A stretch of 64,000 bases of DNA from Cristatella mucedo (lineage: Eukaryota; Bryozoa; Phylactolaemata; Cristatellidae), in contig WPIO01000001.1 of assembly GCA_009760855.2 (NCBI GenBank), positions 13,397,001 through 13,461,000 on the forward strand, in the 5' to 3' direction. A program made the translations under genes and the position numbers. A model generated the notes under the pieces. The model was not told the origin of the DNA and did not search any database. It saw only the letters and a program-made list of their open reading frames with translations. Positions 22,855 to 32,892 of the stretch are shown in pieces (position 1 is the stretch's first letter; each line of letters opens with the position of its first letter).

Positions 22855-23277
22855 TTAAATTAATAATTCCATTGTTGATCCAAAATCTGATTCTTGCATT
22901 AGTTTTAAGAAGATTAGACACCTTCTTCCTGAATCTGTTTGATTGTATTCTTGTAGCTTAAACGTCATCAATGTTGGTATAACACCAAAATAATTTATTA
23001 CTTCAGGCATTGGTGGAGTAACGAATGAATCAAAGTAAAAACATTTATTTCCTTCTTTTTCAAGTGCTACCCAGTGATATATTGCTTTTTGTGAATCACC
23101 AGTATTACAAATAAGGCATTCATTTTTTAATGGTTTTGTTGGTCCATCTCTTGCAAACACACCTCTAAAATTATTTATATCTAATTTTTTTATATAATTA
23201 TTTATTTCTATATCAGTCAAAGGTGATGATTTTACTTTTTTTAATTTTTCAATAGTATTTTTTAGTTCTGTAATCAT
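22855..23277 (-). CDS. adenain-like maturation protease with Ser at the nucleophile position
   Basis: 141 codons. The order of catalytic elements matches adenovirus-type (C5/Ulp1-fold) proteases: His68 in HW, Asp83 in YFDSF, Gln109, then residue 116-117 followed by a hydrophobic helix. In the family, residue 116 is the nucleophile Cys, followed by Gly; here it is Ser (codon at 22932-22930) followed by Gly, with Cys120 at the usual second position. The enzyme would cleave virion precursor proteins. The frame is open, but the same frame extends upstream through one TGA (23293) into the zinc-ribbon/linker gene. Whether protease starts at this Met or was fused is unclear; no TATAG motif precedes it. 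Confidence 0.8.
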   Translation of the reverse strand: MITELKNTIEKLKKVKSSPLTDIEINNYIKKLDINNFRGVFARDGPTKPLKNECLICNTGDSQKAIYHWVALEKEGNKCFYFDSFVTPPMPEVINYFGVIPTLMTFKLQEYNQTDSGRRCLIFLKLMQESDFGSTMELLI

Positions 23278-23292
23278 TTGTTCTTTATCTAC

Positions 23293-23710
23293 TCAACCAC
23301 CAACTCCTGAACCACTATATCTATCAGTACTACCTGAGAATTGTTTACTAAGTGCATTTGATATTGCTGCAAAGAGGGCAGGTGTTGGAACAGATTCTCC
23401 TCTACTTACTCGTTTTCTACCTCTACCAACTTTACTTGTTTGTTGTCTACCTGATCCGTAAGCGGATTTACTTACTTGTATTCTTACTGGTCCAGATCCG
23501 TAAGCGGATTTACTTACTTGTATTATTCCTGGTCCTGAACCAACTGTCGTTGAACCAGATCTCAACCCTACACACTTTGACTTCTTACTATTACAAATAG
23601 TACAAACACCTTTTAAGCATTCCTCTCATTCCTTTCGTACTATCTACTTCTACATACTCTTCATGAATGGTATCAGTTTGTTTTTTACAATTCAAACAAT
23701 TTATTTCCAT
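23293..23710 (-). pseudogene. zinc-ribbon plus Gly/Ser-rich basic linker, one frameshift
   Basis: The start is at 23710 (TATAGATATGG). The N-terminus has CLNC and, after a shift in an A run near 23615, CTIC with a basic NSKKSKC tail. This is a Polinton-type zinc ribbon (DUF5679-like). A Gly/Ser/Arg-rich linker with two SKSAYGSG repeats follows, then a short helix (ALFAAISNALSKQF), and the frame stops at TGA 23293. The protease begins five codons later in the same frame, so the two may once have formed a single precursor. Confidence 0.65.
23453..23536. repeat. 42-bp tandem duplication in the linker
   Basis: Units 23453-23494 and 23495-23536 are nearly identical (GATCCGTAAGCGGATTTACT...). Period 42 keeps the reading frame and encodes the doubled SKSAYGSG block. 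Confidence 0.9.
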
Positions 23711-23731
23711 ATCTATTATAATATAGAAAAA

Positions 23732-24402
23732 ATGTCTTTGCAAGTTAGAGCACTCAATTTTTGACAAGATGTGGATACTGGTCATAAAGAACCGTTACCT
23801 AACGTTCCCATTAGAGCATTAGTGCTTGGACCAAGTGGTACAGGTAAATCTCAGCTAGTAATGAACTGGATATTTTATGGTATGCTTAACTATGATACTT
23901 GTACTATTATTGCTTCTTCAAGTTTAGATCAAAAGTTATATCGTGGTCTTATGTCAATGACTAAAGAGAAACCTGCTTACGTTTGGGTTAATGGAATTGA
24001 GTCAATGCCAGAAGTTGATTGTTATAAGAATCGTAAGAATGTTGTTGTATTAGATGATTTAATGACTGAAGATCAATCTAAGATATTAGAATATTTTACT
24101 AGAGGAAGACATAAAGGATTGAACATATTTTATCTTGCTCAAGGATTTACTAATAATCCTATAAGAGAAATAAGAAACAATATAAATATGATAATAGCCT
24201 TTAAACAAAATAATTTTGATATAGAATACATCATGATTCATAAGTTGGTGATATTGATAAGAAAATGTTTAAAGAATGCGTTAATTCTTGCACTAGAAAT
24301 AAATGTAGTTACTAAGTTATTGATCTAACTAAAACAGAATCAGAAGAAAGATTTTGGTCAGTTGATAATACAGGTAAACAATCAATAACTTTTTGTAATT
24401 GA
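23732..24402 (+). pseudogene. FtsK/HerA (A32-type) genome-packaging ATPase, broken
   Basis: Pumps the genome into the capsid. AATATAGAAAAAATG marks the start. A TGA follows at codon 11 (23762). Then come Walker A (GPSGTGKS, about 23828-23851), Walker B (VVVLDDL, about 24040-24060), a TRGRHK segment, and a sensor-like YLAQGF. Near 24215 the frame shifts, and the C-terminal part (VGDIDKKMF) runs in another frame across one TAA to 24402. It is divergent from the zinc-ribbon gene, with only 21 bp between start codons. Length and motif order fit the Polinton ATPase. Confidence 0.9.
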
Positions 24403-24414
24403 ATATAGGAGAAA

Positions 24415-25545
24415 ATGATTAATGGTAGAATATATGCAAGTAAAAACAGACCGTACAAAGGAAGTGTTCAAGAAGCAATAGATTTAGAGGATAAACTTAC
24501 TAATTTAGAAAGTTTATGTGTTGCTGAAATACTTGATAATTCTCAAGAGATGCAAAGAATTGAAGCAGAAATGCAAGCAAGAGATAGAGTTGAACACGAA
24601 CTAAATGAACGCGCTTAAAAAAATCAACTGATAACTCTGGTAATGTTGTTATTAGTAAATCAAAAAGAGTTGGATCTTCACTTGCAGTTCTAATGGAACA
24701 AAAAAAAAGAAATACAAAAAGCATTAGGTTATGATGTTACTGAATATGGAGACAAACTAAAAAGTTTGATGGATAGTATGAATTTAGATTATACAGACCA
24801 GTTTAAAAATATGATAGAATTTAAAGAAGAAGTAAAAAGAGTATTAGATGAAGCAGAGAGAGCTATTGAAGAGAAATCAACACCAGATATTTCAAGAGCA
24901 TTTTCAAGAGCAGTTACTGCCTTTAATGAAAAGAATCCACAGAAAGCACTTAATCTAATTAATGGTGCTATTACAAATGCTCCTAATAATGAAACAATGA
25001 AATATCTCAAAGAAACTCGTAAATTAATTGCTGATAATTTTAATGTTTATCCTTCTACTGGTAATCCAAAACGAAAAAGAGTTAAAGCAAGAATTATTAA
25101 GACTCCCGTTGTTGAACCTCTTGCGATAGAAGCTCCTAAAAGTGAACCTGTTCCTCAAAGTGAGAAAGAAGTAATTCTTAGTATTACTAAAGGTAAGATG
25201 AATAAAAAATTTAGGGAATCGTTAGATAATCTTAATGAAAGAAACAAAGAGTTATATGAAGGAGGTCTTTTTAATATGTATACTGAATTATATTCTAAGT
25301 CAAACAAAACACTTAATGAAAGTAAGATTGTGGATTATCTTGGAGATAAATTCAATCCAAAACAAGGTCAAGGAATAGAGATAGTTCCATTGTTTGTAAA
25401 ATCTGAAAAAAAAGTACTTGATAAACTTGATCTATGGTTAAGTGAACTTGCAGCTGGAAATAGAGATGTAATACCTTGAATCAGTTCGGCTGTTGATTAT
25501 CTTGCTAAGTCTCGAAAAGCACCAAAAACTACGTTGCAAAGATAA
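24415..25545 (+). pseudogene. helical structural protein, about 370 aa, broken
   Basis: AATATAGGAGAAAATG start. The N-terminal 67 codons are followed by frame changes around 24615-24725 (A-rich), and then a 237-codon helical frame (24766-25479). One TGA (25477) separates the last 21 codons. The middle is a predicted coiled coil with a TPR-like segment (AFNEKNPQKALNLINGAI). A basic motif PKRKRVKAR lies near 25070 and an LSITKGKMNKKFRESL segment follows. Position between ATPase and capsid genes suggests a minor virion or scaffold protein. Family not recognised. Confidence 0.6.
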
Positions 25546-25570
25546 ACAATTTTTTATATAATATATAGAA

Positions 25571-27316
25571 ATAAGTGACTTGGTAAAAATTGCTAGTGAT
25601 ATATTAAAAAATCTTGAAATTATTTGGAGAACTAGTCAAGCAAGTAAAGAAGGGTATGTTTTTAATTTAAATGGAACTACTAATCCAATAAAAACTAGGG
25701 TTAATACACCAATATTACTAAGAGGTAAAAACTTTAGGATTTGTTTTAAGAAATTTGCTGCAACTAACTCTATTAGAAATATAACTGAAAATAATAATAC
25801 TTTTGTGTATAGAGTTACTGGTGGTTCAGAACAAACTATATCATCAAGTCCTGGAATATATGGTGGTGTAACTGATGATATAAACGTTGGAATTGCTGAT
25901 ACAATTTAATTCAATTACACAATCTGGAGCAACAACTGATAAGTTTCAAATGGGTCTTGATACTGCAACTTCAAAGTCATGGATTAAATTACCTGTTGGG
26001 TGGTCATTCCTTGCAAGTAAATCTACTCTTTCTACTATGTTAGGATTTACTTCTGATGCTTATACTACACTTTCTGCTGCTGACTTTGCTAAGATGTATC
26101 CTGATGTTACACCTGTTTTTTGTACATCGAACACTAAGGTTGATTCTGAGCATGAAGTCTTTGTTACTAATATTGATTTTATAGTTATAAATTGTAATAT
26201 GGTTGCTAGTGGAACTAGTTTTATAAATGGAACATAATCACAAGTATTGGCTAGTTTTCCTTATGATGCTTATCCATGGAACTTAATGATTTATGAACCA
26301 AAAACCATTGAGTATCATAATGTTGCTAATGATTCTATATCTGATATAGTAATTACTATTACTGATCAAAACCAAAATGTAATAGATTTTAATTCTCAAA
26401 ATATTACAGTTGCTATGTCAATAAGATTAACTGGAACAAGTAGTTCAGAGTCAAAAACATGATCTCCACCTATAATGCTTGGATCTGATTCAGGATATAA
26501 TAAAATTGGATTACGCAGAGTGGAGTTCACTTATACTAATAAAGTATTATTTAATATACTTAAAGATTGTAATGATAAACTTTGGTTTAAGTGGTCAATG
26601 ACTGATGTATCACATGCTTATCTTACAATTGCTCCTGGTTATTATAATTCAAATAAAATAACTGCTTCTCTAAATAGAGGACTATCAGATCCTCAACCAA
26701 AAACTATTGTTGGACAAGATAAAACAAAAAGTACATCAACAGTTAGTGTTTTTTATTATACTACTAAAAGAAATAGTACAGGTATAAAATTTAGTGTCGA
26801 TACAGATGATAGAATACATATAAAGTAGTTGGTGATTATGTTGTTCTACTTGGAAGCAATTCTAATGTAGCTGTAAATTCAATCGGTGATACTCTTGGTT
26901 TTAATTCAAATTAACAAGGAACATTTGATAGTGCTCTTGTAGGTGGAACACCTTATGAAGCAATAGAAAAAGCAATGTACTTTGCAGGAATCTTTAAAGC
27001 ATGGAATAAGATGGTATTAACAGATAATAAAGGAATACGATGGATAAGTGTTGATTGTGACTTAGTTGATCCTTTTAAGAATTATGTAGAAAGAAGAAAA
27101 GGAGTATTAGAGCAATGTACTTCTTTATATATTATAGATATTGATGATATTCGTCCAGGTGAAAAGGTTGATTTACATATAAATAATGTATTATATTTAC
27201 CAACGCGTGGTGATATAGATGGAATAAGTAGTTTCAAGATAAGTTTAACAGATCAAAATGGAAATACTGTCTCAATTATTACTGATGTAGTTGCAACTAT
27301 AGAAATTTCAAAGTAA
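25571..27316 (+). pseudogene. putative penton-like/minor structural protein, two related halves, broken
   Basis: TATATAGAAATA stands where other genes have TATATAGAAATG, so the start codon appears mutated to ATA. The frame then proceeds through at least four breaks to 27316, about 580 codons. Two halves look homologous. Each has an N-terminal strand-rich part leading to a Pro-Gly-[IY]-Y turn (SPGIY near 25850; APGYY near 26635) and ends with TDQNxN plus a final strand (about 26360; about 27250). Such modules are common in capsid-associated proteins. The placement between ATPase and MCP suits a penton or vertex component, but the assignment is tentative. Confidence 0.55.
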
Positions 27317-27325
27317 TATAGAGCA

Positions 27326-27891
27326 ATGGGTAGCTATGCAAGAGTTGGTCATGATAGAATACACGGTGGAAAATGTCGTGGTTCTGGAAGAAGAGTTGAT
27401 AATGCTCTTGATATCTTTAATAAAGTTTTAGGTACTACAAGTAAAGCTGTAGATGCTGGATTAACGATTGCTAACAAAGGTATTGAGATGCATCAAACAA
27501 GAAAAGTTGCTGAATTACAAACAAAGAAAGAAAAGTTAGACCAAGATTACGCAATGAGACGAAGAGAGATGGATGATAAACTTGAAGAAGGAAAAAGAAG
27601 GAAAGAATTTGAATATGAGCTTGAAAGAAAAAAAAAGATGAAGATTGTGATAGAAAGATAAAAGAGATTGATCTTGAACTAAAGAAAGTTATGCTTGAAC
27701 AGGTTAGCAAGAAAAAAAAAGGTAGAAAGGCAAAAATAGAAGAGGATCCAGAAGTGGAAGACTATTCAGAGACTATTAAAAAGAATGATCCTAAAGCATA
27801 TAAAGAAATAGAAAAAGTAATTAACACTAAAGTTGATACTAATACATCTCCTAAACTTGATGGATATGGTGGAAACCTGAGGAAAAAATAG
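27326..27891 (+). pseudogene. coiled-coil basic protein, one frameshift
   Basis: AATATAGAGCAATGG start, 10 bases after the previous gene. A Gly/Arg-rich N-terminus (HGGKCRGSGRR) leads into an Ala/Lys helix and a long Glu/Lys/Arg coiled coil. The frame shifts in an A run near 27635 and continues to 27891, ending in a basic tail. It could be a core or scaffold protein. No family recognised. Confidence 0.6.
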
Positions 27892-27949
27892 GAGCTGGAT
27901 TATATATCCAAAGTAAGAAATAATTTTTAGTTTTTTATATAGAGAAGAA

Positions 27950-29369
27950 ATGGCAAGTGCACCTATCGATAGTATACCCGAACTTGGAGATCCTGAGTTT
28001 CCTAATTATAAGCTTAGAGATTATCAATTTAGAGGGTTTTATCAAACTAATGGTAATGAAACTGATAGTATTGCAAGTAAACTAGTTACATTCATTGTAC
28101 CTGGTGAACAACAAACGTGTTATGTCTTATCTGATGGTTATCTTTTACTTGAAGGTCAATTACAAAACTGCTGCTGGTGGAGCTTTTGGAGCTCCCGCAA
28201 GAACTCTTGCTGTTGGCCTCGTTAACAATGCTGGTGCGTGGATGTTTAATAGTATGAGAGTTAGACTTGGTGCAGAAGAAATTGAAAGCCTTCCTCTTGC
28301 ACAAGGTGTTGGAAGTGTTTCAACATTAATGGGTCTATTGTGTTATCCAAATGATTATAATAGAACTGAAGGTCCTGCTACTGGATGGAGAACGGATAAA
28401 GCATGTGGAATTGATGATATGGTTCTAAGTGATCCATATACTAGCCCTGCTGCTTGTGGAAATACTGCATTAAATGTTGGATTTGTAGATAGAAGAGGTA
28501 TTATAAACAACATTATTGATGAAGTTGGAAATTTTAGTATTGCACTTCCTCTATCTCGAATTTCTGGTTTTTGTGCTGATATGAATAAAATTCTTTATAA
28601 TATTCCATTTACTCTTAAAATGACAAGAGTTGGTGGATTAGATAGAGATGCTATTATGACTGGAACATCTGCTAGTGCTACAAACTTCATGAAAACCAGA
28701 GATGCTGTTGGTGCTGTCGCTGATGGTACTTGGAATGCTTTCAAAATCGCAATGACAAAAAATGCGTCTTGTTGTTCCATGTGTAACAACAAAAGAAAGT
28801 ATACAAAGAGCACTTGCTAATATCTCAAGTGAGAGATCAAAGAAAATAAGACTTAACTACAGAGTTCGGCGTTATGAAAGCGTTACTATAACGCCCCTCA
28901 ATCAAGATATAAATTCACTAAAACTCTATCAATACAAAATACAATTGATAAAGTTAGGTGGTTGATTGTTGCAGCTCAAAACTAGAATAAATACGATAGT
29001 TACACTGGTAATCCTTGTACTTACAATGATTGCGATTATAAGAGTGTTACTGTACTTGCTAATGGGTCTAAGCAATATCCTTCAGTTGCAAGATCATGTG
29101 AACCTAGAAAAAAAAAATGTCCCCCATCTTACATGGACTTCACGACTTTTAGAAAACAATATCTTGGTCTTAATGAAGTTACTAAACCGGTTGGTGTTAC
29201 TTATCCTGAGTGGATGACACTTTACCCTATTCATGTTATGCCTACTAGTGGTATTCTAATCCATTACTTGACTATTTGTGAGAACAGTGCTGAACTAACT
29301 TCTAATGGAAGTGGTGCTAATTTCATTTGTAACAAAGGAATGATGGTATACGATGGGAAAGAGTTTTAA
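27950..29369 (+). pseudogene. double-jelly-roll major capsid protein, broken
   Basis: Forms the icosahedral shell. TATATAGAGAAGAAATGG start. The N-terminal PELGDPEFPNYKLRDYQFRG leads to the first jelly roll, then AWMFNSMRVRLGAEEIE, the typical PLSRISGFCADMNKILY block (about 28550), a Gly/Asp loop, and a second domain. At the end are PIHVMPTSGILIHYLTICENSAEL and the C-terminal strand. About 470 codons in total. Frames shift near 28155, 28765 and 28910 (all in A runs), and one TAG lies near 28986. The conserved LSRI and PIHV blocks are characteristic of Polinton capsid proteins. Confidence 0.88.
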
Positions 29370-29392
29370 TAAAATTATAATAACTAAATATA

Positions 29393-30228
29393 ATGCAAAA
29401 GACAAATTTTATTCAAGGAAGTGATGAGTGGAAAAGAGCTATGAGTTTAAATATAGATGGATCGGAAGGAAGTGTATTATGTGTTAGGAAATGATATGGT
29501 TTTTGGATCACAAGTTGATTGTGATATAGAATTAATTGCTAATAGAAAACTAAAAAAATATATTTCAAATTCTCAACCTATGAGATTTCCACAAATGTCA
29601 TTTGGTAAAGTATTTGAACCAATAGCAGCTAAATATTTAGAAATGAAATTAGATAGAAGTATTGAGAATTCAAATGAGTGTTTTACTAGTGATGGTGTCT
29701 ATCGTTATTCTCCAGATGGAATTATAGATGAAGAAACTCTAATAGAAATAAAATTTCTATGGAGTAGAAGTATAGTTGAAGATTTTGTACCAAAACAATA
29801 TCTTGCACAGTGTTTATTAGGATTACATGTACTAAAATTAAGTAGATGTTTTTATAGTGAATTTGAAATCTTTGTTCCTGGATTGAATTGTCATGATATA
29901 CCTAATGATTATGTATCTGCAGGGACAGTAAGAATTCCAACAAGTTATGTTTTTGACATGCCGATACGTGAACCATTGTTTTTATATTTACTTAAAGAGG
30001 AGAAATACTTTGATTTTGAATTTGATATAATTTCTGATTAGGGTCGTTTGACAATAAAAAACTTTTGGTTATGATATAAAATATTATATAAAAAAGTAGA
30101 AATACAAGTTGTTGAAGAAGAAGATTTTGGAGGATTTGCAAGAATAGTTCCAATAGTTAGAGAAGTATTATATAGAAGTAAAATATTATTCAATGAATAT
30201 ATAGATGGGATCCAAATTAAATTCAACT
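29393..30228 (+). pseudogene. YqaJ/lambda-type exonuclease (PD-(D/E)XK), broken
   Basis: An alkaline-exonuclease-type recombination enzyme that resects DNA ends. The first 25 codons contain QGSDEWKRA and a degenerate IGGSE-like IDGSE. A frameshift lies near 29470. Then follow FGKVFEPIAAKYLE, SPDGI (catalytic Asp, about 29715), LIEIKF (ExK, about 29742), and a YLAQCLLGLHVL helix. The clean frame stops with TAG at 30039, but continues sensibly through one more stop to 30228, overlapping the start of fibre gene D. All catalytic residues are still present. Confidence 0.8.
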
Positions 30229-31065
30229 GAATATGTCTCAAAAGTTATTGGATATCTGCTATCTGATTTGAATGCAAATGGTAATAGAATTTAAAATTTA
30301 TCTGATCCTATTAATGACTCTGATGTTGTAACAAAATCTTATGCTGATTCTAAATTTGTTGTTAATACAGGAACAACACTTAATCTTGCAAGTAAAACAA
30401 TTACTAATCTCGCCCCGGGAATTAATCCAACAGATGCTGTTAATGTTCGTCAAGTAATTAATTATGTTAAGAAGACTGGTGATACAATGTTATCTGATTT
30501 AAACATGAATAGCTTTGCTATAACATCTACTTATTGGAACTCCGGTAATACTAAGCCAGTAGTATTAAATGATGATTATTGTGTGACTTATGGTGGAATG
30601 AAACGAGATGTATTATTGAAAGGATTTCCTTCAACAACAAATATTGATATGGGAGGATATTCAATAACAAACGTTGCAAATCCTGTTAATCCTCTTGATG
30701 TTGCAACTAAATCTTATTTAGATAAAACAGTTACAAAAATAACAGAAGTACTAACTCTATCAATGGATCTCAATGCAAAGAACTCAATACTAAATCTATC
30801 AACACCATTTTCATGGAAAAATAAAACAGCTCCACCTATAATGATATTAAATATTATAGTTGTTGGAGCATCTAATTGTATGTTTCTAAAACCTAATACT
30901 GATGCAATTGCTGAATCTGGAGATGTAAGAGCAATAAATACTTCTCCAACAGGTGTGGATTTAAAGTATGATGTATATTTTACAAGACTCCCAACAGAGT
31001 ATTACTTGATTGATACAACTGGAAAACTAAAAGTAAATATTTTGGTCAGTTATGTAACCTCCTGA
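30205..31065 (+). pseudogene. tail-fibre-like protein D, broken in its first third
   Basis: TATATAGATGG start. The part 30205-30486 is readable only across a stop and a probable frame break, but shows repeat units (DLNANGNRI; then NLASKTITNLAPG with INPTDAVN). From 30487 the frame is open for 192 codons. It has two more repeats (TMLSDLNMNSFAI; NIDMGGYSITNVANPVNP, then VATKSYLD) and a C-terminal beta-rich head of about 100 residues that differs from A, B and C. Orientation is opposite to the other three fibre genes. Its end overlaps the convergent Cys-rich gene by about 40 bp. Confidence 0.7.
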
Positions 31066-31485
31066 ATAGTATGAATGATATATTAAAACTATTAACTCTT
31101 TTAACTTTGTTGCTTTACATTTACCTTTAAGAAGAGGGAATAGTTTTGATATAGCACAAATAGCTTCATGATCTAAACAATAATGTAATAAAGTAGAGCA
31201 ACATTGTTTTTTTAAGTGTTTCTTGACTAATGAATATAATTTAGTTGGTCTCTCTTTCTTAAATGAGTTAGTATTTATATTACGGTAAGAACAAATTATA
31301 ATTGCATCATTACGCATAAGACTAGAATTAAATTCTGTTTCATTCATATTTGTATCACATATATCACAACGTATTTCATATTTTCTTTTTGATCTCTCTA
31401 TTTCTTGATGACAGTAAGGATGTTTTCCTTCTAGATAATCAGTTTCATTAAATGTATTCAAACATGTTTCACAAAATATTTCCAT
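31027..31485 (-). CDS. Cys-rich (zinc-binding?) protein, 152 aa
   Basis: Intact frame with TCTATAGAGAATGG start. The N-terminal half has two CxxC units (CETC; CDIC) with further Cys and His at zinc-finger-like distances (YCHQE). The C-terminal half has a CC pair, a CLDHE and many Lys. A zinc-ribbon or RING-like regulator is possible. It is divergent from the integrase, with only 10 bp between the two start codons. Confidence 0.6.
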   Translation of the reverse strand: MEIFCETCLNTFNETDYLEGKHPYCHQEIERSKRKYEIRCDICDTNMNETEFNSSLMRNDAIIICSYRNINTNSFKKERPTKLYSLVKKHLKKQCCSTLLHYCLDHEAICAISKLFPLLKGKCKATKLKELIVLIYHSYYSGGYITDQNIYF

Positions 31486-31495
31486 TCTCTATAGA

Positions 31496-32360
31496 ATGTC
31501 GTTTTTAACTCTAAATGAAAGAAAAAAGAAGGTAAATTCAATCCTGACTCAGATATAAGTCAAGTATTCAAACCAAGACCTAAGAAAATTCCACAAGGTT
31601 TCTTTAATATTGTTGAACCCAATGAAAATCATCAAGCAGACATTTTATACATGCCTAATGATTCTGGATATAAATATGCACTTAGTGTTATTGATGTTGC
31701 TAGTAGATATAAAGATTCAAGACCTCTTAAAACAAAGTCTTCTAAAGAAGTAACAAAAGCAATAATAGATATTTACAATAAAGGTCCTTTGAAATGGCCA
31801 AAGAAAATGACAGTAGATCCAGGATCAGAGTTTAAAGGAGAGTTTGCTAAAGAAATGAAAAAACATGAAGCACAAATTATTGAAAGTACTAGTAAAAAGA
31901 GAGTTGCATTAGTTGAAAGAATGAATAGAACAGTTGCTAAGAGAGCATTTATTGCACAGTATGAAAAAGAAATAGAAAGTATAAATAAACGAGAATATAC
32001 TAGAAACAGAGAGTGGATTGATAATTTACCAAAGATTATTGATTATCTAAATAATAGTGTTACGAAAGCAATAGGTGAAAAACCTGGTAAAGCGATAAAA
32101 AAAGAAAAAGTAAAACTATAGAAACCAAAATATCATGGAGAACAAAACCGTTATTAGAACTTGGAACAACTGTTAGATGTTTATTAGAACCAGGTGAAGG
32201 AGAAGATGAAAAGAGAAGAAGAGCTACAGATGCGATATGGAGTTTAACTAAACATACTATTGTTAGAATACTGGTATTGCAAGAACAAGCTGTTAGATAT
32301 TGGGTCAATAATATTAAAAGAAGTTTTGTTAGAGTGGAGTTGCAAGTTGTTAAGCCTTAG
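31496..32360 (+). pseudogene. retroviral-type integrase (rve/DDE), broken
   Basis: Inserts the element into host DNA with a 6-bp duplication. CTATAGAATG start. A short Lys-rich N-terminus, frameshifted in an A run near 31530, leads to the catalytic core: Asp in HQADILYM (about 31640), Asp in VDPGSEFKG (about 31815), and Glu in VERMNRT (about 31915). The spacing between the last two is 32 residues, slightly under the usual 35. Near 32115 another A-run shift leads into a C-terminal SH3-like domain (RRRATDAIWS, then FVRVELQVV) ending at 32360. The frame covers nearly the full family length. It is the rightmost plus-strand gene, as in other Polintons. Confidence 0.92.
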
Positions 32361-32751
32361 AAGCATCTGGACTTTCTAATGGTTCAATTAATATTTTATC
32401 GAATTCTTCTTAAGTTACTTTATCGTCGTCTAATGCATCTACAATCTTTGAAACTAAGTTATGATTTGCTTGAAGAGTAGATCTTTTCCTTCTATCAATT
32501 TGTGGTATGGTACTATCTATTGAGATTAGCATTGTTGATAAAGCACCTGATACTGTTACTACGTGAGAAAGCTCCTCATGTTTTTGAATATAAGTACTTG
32601 TTACTGTGATTGCAAGAGATAGTAAGATACCTATAAATTGAAAAACACATTTAACTCTTATTAATTTAGTTAAGAAACCTTTAATTCTATTATTGTCTAA
32701 AAGTATTTGATTATACGTGGTATTTGCGTATTTGGTTCGAAAGTCTGACAT
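32350..32751 (-). pseudogene. two-transmembrane small protein, one in-frame stop
   Basis: TATATAGGACAATG start. An N-terminal helical part precedes two hydrophobic segments, about residues 38-55 (FIGILLSLAITVTST) and 65-82 (VVTVSGALSTMLISIDS), then a basic helical C-terminus. A TAA at 32410 is followed in frame by 19 acidic codons to TAA 32350. A two-TM hairpin with flanking helices is like SLATT-type or holin-like proteins in topology, but no motif proves it. It overlaps the integrase end by 11 bp. Confidence 0.55.
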
Positions 32752-32892
32752 TGTCCTATATTAATTATATATGCTTAATTTCTAATAACATTCTTTTTTA
32801 ATTTTACATAGTAAATTTCTCATAATAAAATCATCACACTTTCGCACATGTAAAGAAAATGTTACATTAAGCGGATCAAAATGAAAGAGATC

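Noticed and set aside
12500-28920. Programmed ribosomal frameshifting at A runs
   Set aside because: Too many genes and sites are affected, shifts go in both directions, and no consistent slippery heptamer or structure is visible. Slippage decay or homopolymer error fits better.
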